Assembly (NCBI RefSeq): GCF_024166365.1
Contig: NC_064842.1
Location: 13,115,001-13,179,000 of the forward strand
Reading direction: 5' to 3'
Source: Elephas maximus indicus
Taxonomy: Eukaryota > Chordata > Mammalia > Proboscidea > Elephantidae
DNA: 64,000 nt
Shown here: piece by piece, positions 56,600-64,000 of the stretch
How positions within the stretch are numbered: the first letter of the stretch is position 1
Layout: the number at the start of each line of letters is the position of its first letter
The notes under the pieces: generated by a model
Databases searched by the model: none
Told to the model about the DNA's origin: nothing
Seen by the model: the letters and a program-made list of their open reading frames with translations, nothing else
Translations under genes and position numbers: made by a program

Positions 56600-57110
56600 A
56601 CTTTTTAGAACAGCTTTTTTGAGATATGAGTGACATGCAGTACGCCGCACTTATTTGAAGTGTAAATTTGACAAATTTTGACATATGTATACAATCATGA
56701 AACCATCCCCACAATCAAGATAATGAACACATCCATCACCCCCAAAAGATCCTTCATGCCCTTTGTAGTCACTCCTCCCACCTCCCCCGAGCCTCAGGCA
56801 GCCATTGATCTGTTGCATGTCACCAGAGGTTAGTTTGCATTTTCTGGAGTTTCATATGAATGGAGTCGTACGTTATGACTTCTTTTTTCTTTTTTTCCAC
56901 TTAGGATAATGAATTTGGGAGGTACCCATGAGGGTGTGCGCACTAATAGTTTATTCCTTTTTACTGTTGAGTGGTATTCCATTGCACGGCTATGCTACCA
57001 TTTGTTTCTCCGTTCACCATTGACGGACATTTGGATTGCTCTTAGTTTCTGACTACTATAAATAAAGCTGTTATCAACATTCGTGTGGAAGTCTTTGTAT
57101 GGGCACCAGA
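56600..57110 (-). mobile_element. Old L1 3' end in reverse
   Basis: agcttttttgagatatgagt, atcatgaaaccatccccaca, gagtggtattccattgcac, cattgacggacatttggatt and aataaagctgttatcaacat are hallmarks of an L1M 3'UTR/ORF2 end read backwards. Confidence 0.75.
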
Positions 57111-57711
57111 CGTGGTTTGATTGTGGCATGTTGGTTTGGTGGGTTGGTTTTATTTTCTGTGTGTGGGTGCTTGGGGCACACAGGTGTGTTTTAGGGGTGA
57201 TGGCTCTGCTGAGATCCCAGAGGTGCAGGTGGGAGAGACTGGCCTGCTGGAGCTGCCATCTCCTTCCTTCCCCAATCCTATTGCTGCCATAATCAGTGAC
57301 CACACTGGGACTTAGAGAAAGAGTCCTTAGGAGATAGTGCCTTTAAGAGGATCTGGGGTTTATTTCCTTCAAATCAAACTTAAAGTCCTCTATCATCACC
57401 TGGCAAGCTAGTGGGCCACACAGAACCACCCTCAGGTCCAGGCAAGAGGAGCCACTGCCCCAGACTCTGTGATCAGAGGGACATCTGGCCCTCCTGTAAT
57501 CACACCCCCGCCCACACGGCGAGGAGACTGCAGGTAGGGGCTGTGTCCACTCACAGCCTGTGCCACCATCACCCCCATCACGACCACCCTTTTGGCACCC
57601 AGGGCCCTAGAACTGCTTGCCCAGCTGGCCTCAGCCACTTACAGTATCTCCATGGGCCATTGGCCAGATCTGAGTTCCCTGAAGGGTAGACAAATGTAGG
57701 TAAATGGTGTA
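57111..57711. other. Unassigned intergenic DNA
   Basis: GT-rich near 57117-57200, otherwise nothing recognised. Overlapping frames lack domains. Confidence 0.4.
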
Positions 57712-57849
57712 GATGGAGCTTGTATGTGTTGACTAGTGTACCCCCGTGTGTTTACTAGTGTGAGCTTGTCAGTGTTCACTAATATATCATGTGCTCACTA
57801 GTGTTCATCAGTGTAAGGTTGTATGTGTTCACTAGTGTGAGCTTGTAAA
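57712..57849 (+). repeat. 24-bp minisatellite, left part
   Basis: Diverged copies of a tgtatgtgttcactagtgtgagc unit (for instance gttgactagtgtacccc, gtgctcactagtgttcatca, gtgttcactagtgtgagctt), separated from the main array by the hAT-like element. Confidence 0.85.
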
Positions 57850-58356
57850 CAAGGCTTTGAACTGGTTCTTCCTGGGAGTCACAGCCGAGGAAGGGAACTG
57901 GAGCAGATTTGAATTTTTAAAATTTGGGTGAACCAGCATGATAACCAGAACAGGAAGAATTACAGGTCAAAGCCCTGCTAGAAACCGAATCTCCCTCTTA
58001 GAAAACAAGCGCAGTATACGTGTTGCATAGCAACCAAATCACTTGCCCGTTGGATATTGAGCAGAGTCGGTAACAGCAGTGCACCGCTCAGAGATGTTGG
58101 CCGACTGCACCTCTTTGAATGTGTGCTGCTCTCCACAGTCCTGCCAATAATCCAGTCTCATGCATCAGGCTCCTGAAAGGGCTCGCTACACCTCTCCCGA
58201 ATCTCTGGCTCCAGGGCTTCAGCCCCTAATTTTTCCCATTCCAGTTATCGTTCTGGATTGTAAATTATAAAAATTTAAAATTGTAAAAATTTGACTCTGT
58301 TCCACTTTCCCTTTGTCAGCCATGACTGAACCAGTTCGAATTGGTTCAAAGCCCTG
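57850..58356. mobile_element. hAT-like nonautonomous DNA transposon
   Basis: 507 bases between caaggctttgaactggttc and gaattggttcaaagccctg, which are imperfect inverted ends. The adjacent 8-mers are CTTGTAAA (57842-57849) and CTTGTAAG (58357-58364), seven of eight identical, the size expected for hAT. No transposase is encoded. It splits the minisatellite. Confidence 0.7.
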
Positions 58357-58955
58357 CTTGTAAGTCTTTGCTAGTGTGTGCACATGTGCTCACTAGTGTA
58401 TCATATGTTCCCTAGTGTGAGCTGGGACATGTTCCTGAGTACAAACTTGTACGTGTTCACTAGTGTGAGCCTGTACGTGTTCACTTGTGTGAGATTGTAC
58501 ATGTTCACTAGTGTGAGCCTGTACGTGTTCACTTGTGTGAGATTGTACATGTTCACTAGTGTGAGCCTGTACGTGTTCACTCATGTGAGATCATACGTGT
58601 TCACTAGTGTGAGCCTGTATGTGTTTACTGGTGTGAGCCTGTATGTGTTCACTAGTGTAAGCCTGTACTTGTTCACTTGTGTGAGATTGTACGTGTTCAC
58701 TTGTGTGAGATTGTACGTGTTCACTAGTGTGAGTCTGTACGTGTTCACTCATGTGAGATTGTCCGTGTTTGCTAGTGTGAGCCTGTACTTGTTCACTAGT
58801 GTGAGCCTGTACGTATTCACTAGTGTGAGCCTCTACATGTTCACTGGTGTGAGCCTGTACGTGTTCACTTGTGTGAGCTTGTATGTGTTCACTACTGTGA
58901 GTTTACGTGTGCTCTCTAATGTGCCCTTATGTGTTCACTAGCACACCTGCATGTT
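58357..58955 (+). repeat. 24-bp minisatellite, main array
   Basis: About 22-24 imperfect tandem units of tgtacgtgttcactagtgtgagcc. Because 24 is a multiple of three, the plus strand stays open for 187 codons (58378-58941), encoding an LYVFTSVS-like octapeptide repeat. That frame is a by-product of the repeat and not evidence of a gene. Confidence 0.95.
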
Positions 58956-59639
58956 TTCACAAGTGTATCCAGACTTATAGATACAGTAGCCCACAAGGCC
59001 CTATGCAGTGCAGGTTGGAGTCAGCAGTGAATAGAGAGGGGGTGACCATCACCAGGGTCTGGGGCCAGGGCCAGCTATCCCCTTGCTCCCAGCATAGTCC
59101 TCCAAGAAGCTCAAGAATTCTAAATTCAAACCTGGCCTATAGGCCGCTATGAAGGTACGTTTGTCCAGGTAGGAGCTACCGCATATTTCATCTAATTTAT
59201 GTTTTGCAGATTTAGACACTTGGCGTGTGGGCCTCCATTTGTCCCCCTGCCGTGGGCCCTGAAAACATCAGGGACGGGCCTGGGACCACCCTTCCCTCGC
59301 CCTGCAATGCGTATCACTCACATTACATGCCGGCTTTTGATCCTTCCTTTTCCCTTTCAGGGCTAACCTTGATGTTCATGTTAATCATATTTCAATACCA
59401 TAAATCCTTAGAGAAAGAAGTATGACCGGGGTTGGGGGGCAGAAGCACACAGTATAAGCCGCCCCAAGCCCACTGCTTCGGAGGCCAGGCTCTGCCATGA
59501 CTCTAAATTAATGAGCTTATGTTTCTTGCCTGGATTATGGAAATCAGGGTAGACGCACTGCTTTGAAGTTGGACTACTTGGTTTTCCACTAGAAAGCTGT
59601 GCTGAGCACCACTGAGGAAGACTGATGTCAGAAATGGCA
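58956..59639. other. Unassigned intergenic DNA
   Basis: No gene or named repeat. Confidence 0.4.
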
Positions 59640-60470
59640 CCAATTCTCTACGCCTCCCTGTTCTACCCCTTTGCCATATGACTTTGCGGCTCCTGCCATC
59701 AAGGGATGGAGTAAGTCCCCATTCCTTGGCCTGGGCTGCCCTTGCGACTTATTGTATGCGAATTCCAAGCCCCGCCTCAAGAGGCTCTGTGTTCTTCCAC
59801 TGTCTCTCAGACCCCTGCTCCTGCCGTGAGAATAAGACTGGGCTAGACTTCTGGACCACCTCTGTCTGTCAGTTTCTCGTACTGTGGTGGGGTGTGTGTT
59901 GCTGTGATGCTGGAAGCTATTCCACCAGTATTTCAAGTACCAGCAGGACCACCCGTGGTGCACAGATTTCAGCAGAGCTTCCAGGCTAAGGTAGACCAGG
60001 AAGAAAGGCCTGGCAATCTACTTCTCAAAATTAGCCAATGAAAAATTACGGATCACAAAAGAGTGTTGTTTGGTACCGTGCTGGAAGATGAGCCCCCTAG
60101 CTAGGAAGACACTATACAAGGGCCGAAACAATGAACTCAAACATGCGAATGATTGTGAAGATGGTGCAGGATTGGCTACGTTTCATTGTTTTACATGGTG
60201 TCACCATGAGTCAGAACCAACTTGACAGCAACTAATAACTGCAGCAGACTGCTGGAATGTGGCAGGCCTCATAGAGCAGAGCCTAGACCATCGAGGCTGA
60301 GGTCGCTGCCAGCCTACCCGCCGGCTGAACACAGATACGCAAATGAGCTCAGATGAGATCAGGCCGGCAGGCCCAAGGCAGCAGGACCAGCCATCAGACT
60401 TGCAGACTTGTGAGAAGTAGTAAATTCATGCTTTAAGCCACTAAGTTTTGAGGTTGTATGGGATTGTAGG
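59640..60470 (+). mobile_element. Old LTR (family unnamed), split by a SINE
   Basis: Left part: gccatatgactttgcggctc, gggatggagtaagtccccat. Right part after 60239: gacttgtgagaagtagtaaa, catgctttaagccactaagt, ttttgaggttgta, an LTR-style polyadenylation region. No internal genes. Confidence 0.45.
59882..60239 (+). repeat. SINE with tRNA-Gly-like body, head rearranged
   Basis: Body gtgtgttgctgtgatgctgg, agaccaggaagaaaggcctg, caaaattagccaatgaaaaa, aagatggtgcaggattggct and the RTE-like tail gtcaccatgagtcagaacca with cttgacagcaactaat. The tRNA-like head is not recognisable. Confidence 0.85.
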
Positions 60471-61076
60471 GAAAATATTTGCAAGTTTCTCCACAGCTAA
60501 ATCTTTCTGAACAAACTTTACTGAAATTTTGTTCCTGGGCTAAAATCAAGCCCTGGAGGGCAATCTATGACTGATTAGATAGTGAGAAAACTCCAGAAAG
60601 ACTTACCTAACTCTGGAGGTATGTGTATTTCAAGGGAGAATGAGGCCCGGTGCCTTGAAACATCTCTGAGCAATATAACTGGAGACACTGGGTTTTTCTT
60701 TTTCCTGAAGAGTTTTGCCAGAAGGTTCAGGTCCCATGAAGCCTCCAAACAGACTCTCTCAGAAAGAGCAGTGGAGGCAGTTGACTCTTTGTTTTCCTGC
60801 ATATAAGCGTCAAAAATTCATTTTCCTGTGCCCCTTGTCTCTAGCATGAGATCACCACTCCAGATAGCACCTTTCTGCCTGGGGCTGTCACGTGTCACTC
60901 AATGGGGTGCTGGGCGTGGGCACTGCCACTGCAGTGTTACTCTGGCCGGTGATCTGCTGTGAGCATGATAAGAAATTTGTCTCTGACCCGAAAACTTCTG
61001 GGGTGCATTCAGCAGAAGACTAATAAAGATGAGTACGTTTTTTGTCATGTAGCATTTAGTGTGGTAATAACTGACT
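60471..61076. other. Unassigned intergenic DNA
   Basis: No gene or named repeat recognised. Confidence 0.4.
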
Positions 61077-61079
61077 GCT

Positions 61080-61279
61080 GTTGTTGTGTGCTGTCAAGTC
61101 GATTCTGATTCATGGCGACCCCACATGCCAGAGGACTGAGCCATAGAGCTTCCTGGGCTGTAATCTTTACAGCAGCAGATTGCCAGATCTTTCCTCCCTC
61201 AGATCTGCTGGTGGGCTTGAACCACGGACCTTTTGGTCAGCAGCCAAGCTCTTAGCCATTGCACCACCAGGGCTCCTTA
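61080..61279 (-). repeat. AfroSINE, long form, with target duplication
   Basis: Reverse copy: gtgtgctgtcaagtcgattc, ctgtaatctttacagcagca, ccattgcaccaccagggctc. CTGACTGCT at 61071-61079 and 61281-61289. Confidence 0.95.
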
Positions 61280-61675
61280 GCTGACTGCTAAAAACAGGCA
61301 CTAAATTCAGTTTCCTTACTGGTTACTGCTGGCGCCCAACAGACCACACGTAAGCCAGGTCTGAAAGCGGAACCTGGGTGTAATCAGAAGTTGGTTGCAC
61401 TTCATTTTATCGTAACGAAGGGCTGAGCACATTCCCACGCTCAGGAATGTTGAAGGATCAACTGATCCAGACTTTATCAAAAGCTCTCTTTCGTGAACAT
61501 GTATGATGTTTTGCAAAATAAATGTTTTCATATCAGTTTGCAAAAACCCGAGTTAAACAAAGTCAAACTTGTTTCTTTCCTTCAGGAATTTTCAGAACTT
61601 TTATCACTGAGCTATCCAATCAGTATGCCTGTGAGATGCAGGCACAACAAAAGCCACCAGGTCTATGAGGAAAAT
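61280..61675. other. Unassigned spacer
   Basis: Nothing recognised. Confidence 0.4.
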
Positions 61676-62430
61676 TGTTTTGTTGTTGTTGGGTGCTGTC
61701 AAGTCGGTTCTGACTCAAGCAACCCTATGTACAACAGAACGAAACACTGCCCGGTCCCTCGCCATCCTCACAATCGTTGCTGTGTTTGAGCCCATTGTTG
61801 CAGCCGTTGTGTCAATCTTGTCATGGGTCTTCCTCTCTTTCGCTGACCGTCTGTCTATCTTACCAAGCATGATATCCTTCTTCAGGTGCTGGTCCCTCCT
61901 GATAACGTGTCCAAAGTATGTGAGACGAAGTCTCACTGTCCTTACTTCTAATGAGCATTCTGACTATTTCTTCCAAGACAGATTTGTTTGCTCTTCTGGC
62001 AGTTCATGGTGTATTCAATATCCTTGGCCAACACCATAATCCAAAGGCATCAATTCTTCTTTGGTCTTCCTTATTCATTGTCCAGCTTTCACATGCATAT
62101 GAAGCAACTGAAAATACCATGGCTTGGGTCAGCTGCACCTTAGTCCTCAAAGTGACATCTTTGCTCTTCAACACTTTAAAGAGGTCTTTTGCAGCAGATT
62201 TGCCCGATGCAATATGTCATTTGATTTCTTGACTCCTGCTTCCATGGCTGTTGACTTTAGATCCATGTAAAATGAAATCCTTGACAACTTCAATCTTTTC
62301 TCCACTTATCATGATGTTGCTCATTGGTCCAGGTGTGTGGATTTTTTTCTTTATGTTGAGCTATAATCTATATTGAAGGCTGTAGTCTCTGATCTTCATC
62401 AGTAAGTACTTCACGTCCTCTTTCAGGAAG
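61676..62430 (-). mobile_element. RTE-type LINE 3' half, in reverse
   Basis: Starts with the reversed tail ttgttgttgggtgctgtcaa and continues collinearly with the reverse of 32040-32770: gcatgatatccttcttcagg, ctttcacatgcatatgaagc, aagtgacatctttgctcttc, aatgaaatccttgacaactt, tcatgatgttgctcattggt. Several stops break the antisense frames, so no coding capacity remains. Confidence 0.88.
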
Positions 62431-62830
62431 CAAAATAGTAAGTTAAAGAAAAAAAAAGCTAAAGTCACTAAAAAAAAAAAAAAAAGTCACTATTAGGCCC
62501 TAAAATGTGCATTGCCTCAGATTTGTGGATTAAACCACGCGTTGATTCTTTTCTTCCTCAAACTTGTCCTCCAAGCATGCAATGTTATGGAAATGAAGCA
62601 GAGATATCATACAAACCGTTTCAGCGTGTTACCTCAAAACCCTCACTTTATCCAGGAGAACAAAACTCGTGTTCTAAGCATCTCCATGGGCAGAATAAGA
62701 AACAAATCATTTTAAGAGATCAGTTACACCATTACCAGATCAAACTCACAGAGCCACTTATAAGCCAGACAATTAATAACTAAAAGCCAGAGTACCTCAT
62801 ACGATTACGGGAAGACTCCTTTTACCAAAG
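62431..62830. other. Unassigned spacer with A-runs
   Basis: A-runs at about 62449-62457 and 62470-62485. No gene recognised. Confidence 0.4.
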
Positions 62831-62960
62831 CTACCCAGCCGCTCTGTGAGGGAAACACCTGGCCATCTGCTCCCATGGAGATTCCAGCCTAGAAAGCCCT
62901 ATGGGGAAGTTCTACTCCATCACGTGGGACCAATCTGAGTTGACATTGACCCAACAACCA
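62831..62960 (+). repeat. AfroSINE, long form, head lost, decayed
   Basis: ccagccgctctgtgagggaa, cctggccatctgctcccatg, agaaagccctatggggaagt, gttgacattgacccaacaac. Confidence 0.75.
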
Positions 62961-63401
62961 CCTGGCCATCTGGGAAACATTAGCTCTATGTTTGGGACCA
63001 ATGAAACAAAGAAAATAATAAAGAGGCCACTTTTGAACAATGTACCAAGTAGGAGCATCTTAGCCTTTCAGGCCTCACACAGGCAAATTACTGAGTCAAA
63101 ATGTTTCCATTGCAGGCTAATGATCTACAGATGTTAGTAATTGTGCTCAGTGAACTTTCTCGTTAGAATCCCTGAAGAAAAAGGCTTGGGAGAGCTTTAT
63201 TTGTTTTGCAAAAAAGTACCAAAACAAACCACAGGCGATGAAATATCCGAAATGATAAATGGAAACATTGGAACAAATATTATCAGAAAGCCTTCAGAAG
63301 TTGGTGCACTGATGATGCAGCTGCAATGGCAGGAAGGAGGAGAGGCTGTACATCAAGAGTCCCTTCTGAAGACCCCGGCATGCACATAACACATTGTTTG
63401 A
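62961..63401. other. Unassigned spacer
   Basis: Nothing recognised. An 82-codon plus-strand frame (63141-63389) has no recognised domain and no splice context. Confidence 0.4.
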
Positions 63402-63569
63402 AGGAAACCCTGGTGGCGTAGTGGTTAAGTGCTACGGCTGCTAACCAAAGGGTTGGCCGTTTGAATCCACCAGGCGCTCCTTGGAAACTCTATGGGGCAG
63501 TTCTACTCTGTCCTGTAGGGTCGCTGTGAGTTGGAATTGACTCGACGGCACTGGGTTTGGGTTTGGTGA
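63402..63569 (+). repeat. AfroSINE, short form
   Basis: Forward copy: gaaaccctggtggcgtagtg, ggcgctccttggaaactcta (45-bp block absent), cgacggcactgggtttgggt. Confidence 0.95.
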
Positions 63570-64000
63570 GTTATAGAGAAGCCTACGTATGTACAAGCTT
63601 ACGTATAGATCTGAACACTGTATTGAACGATACTATAAAAATGGCGAATCTAAGGAAGCCCAAGCTGTACTGCCCCATCTGTTTTCAGCTTTATCTAAAT
63701 GAATGGAATCATAACATTCATTTCTGATGTTTCACACGGAGGTGCACCGGCAAGCGAAAAAAAGCATTGTGTCAGGAATTTATGAACAAAAGGCGTAATT
63801 GAAAATCATATGAACCATTCTCACTCTGCAGATGTGCTAAAGAATAGTTAATGACTTTTTAGAATGGTTTATTTAGCTGATAAGTTTTGAGCATCTGATT
63901 GAAATTAAAAATTATAAGAACTGCATGAAAACATGTAAATGTGTACGGACGTAGTTTATGTATTCAAAGCAAAAATTTAACTTTTGATAAGTGGGGTTTG
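63570..64000. other. Unassigned AT-rich DNA to the window end
   Basis: No gene or repeat recognised. Confidence 0.4.

Noticed and set aside
58378..58941. 187-codon open frame encoding an octapeptide repeat
   Set aside because: Explained by a 24-bp tandem repeat whose period is a multiple of three. No start context, splice signal or domain supports a gene.
57712..58955. CRISPR-like regularly spaced repeat
   Set aside because: Units are directly contiguous with no unique spacers, in a mammalian genome full of SINEs and L1. It is a minisatellite.
61665..62039. 124-codon plus-strand frame
   Set aside because: It is antisense to an RTE LINE 3' region and reads the reverse of known RTE sequence.

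Overview
This is a mammalian, almost entirely intergenic window. The interspersed repeats identify the host group. About thirty copies of the tRNA-derived AfroSINE family, a second SINE with a tRNA-Gly-like head, RTE LINEs that share a 3' tail with those SINEs, and a young full-length L1 of non-primate type point to an afrotherian. Many AfroSINE copies lack a 45-bp internal block. As I recall, that deletion marks the subfamily of hyraxes, sirenians and elephants, so an elephant or close relative is the best guess. This is recall and was not checked by a search.

Layout. Positions 1-4100 hold a degraded RTE endonuclease fragment, old L2 and MIR pieces, two AfroSINEs and the start of a CpG-rich segment. 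Positions 4106-6007 carry the only host protein gene I recognise: an intact, intronless 633-codon reading frame that I identify as CCDC185, a coiled-coil protein. Positions 8495-15858 are a complete L1 retrotransposon. It has a GC-rich 5'UTR built partly from tandem units, an intact ORF1 (338 aa), an intact ORF2 (1271 aa) with all the endonuclease and reverse transcriptase catalytic residues I checked, a G-rich 3'UTR, a 28-A tail and a perfect 14-bp target duplication. It landed at the 5' edge of a much older decayed L1 (15870-20150).

Positions 20-30 kb are nested old elements: MIRs, AfroSINEs, an LTR split by another LTR-like element, and a second decayed L1 (25195-29550) carrying four SINE insertions. 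Positions 30-38.7 kb contain an RTE LINE with a 341-codon open reverse transcriptase frame inside an older LTR, further RTE and SINE fragments, a Tigger-like relic and an LTR inside an L1 3'UTR. Positions 38.7-56.5 kb are a mosaic of L2, MIR, SINE and LTR relics separated by unassigned DNA. Positions 56.6-60.5 kb contain an L1 3' end, a 24-bp minisatellite split by a 507-bp hAT-like transposon, and an old LTR. The last 3.5 kb hold another RTE fragment and SINEs.

How the parts relate. The L1 supplies its own machinery. AfroSINEs and the tRNA-Gly-headed SINE end like the RTE element and were probably mobilised by it. From memory, human CCDC185 sits between SUSD4 and CAPN8 on 1q41 with a long gene-free interval downstream, which fits the absence of other exons here. 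I found no undescribed multi-gene system. The most notable items are the intact L1 (with its tandem 5'UTR, antisense reading frame and unusual inter-ORF region), the hAT insertion dating the minisatellite, and the RTE/SINE partnership. Edges of old repeats are approximate, usually within 10-40 bases.
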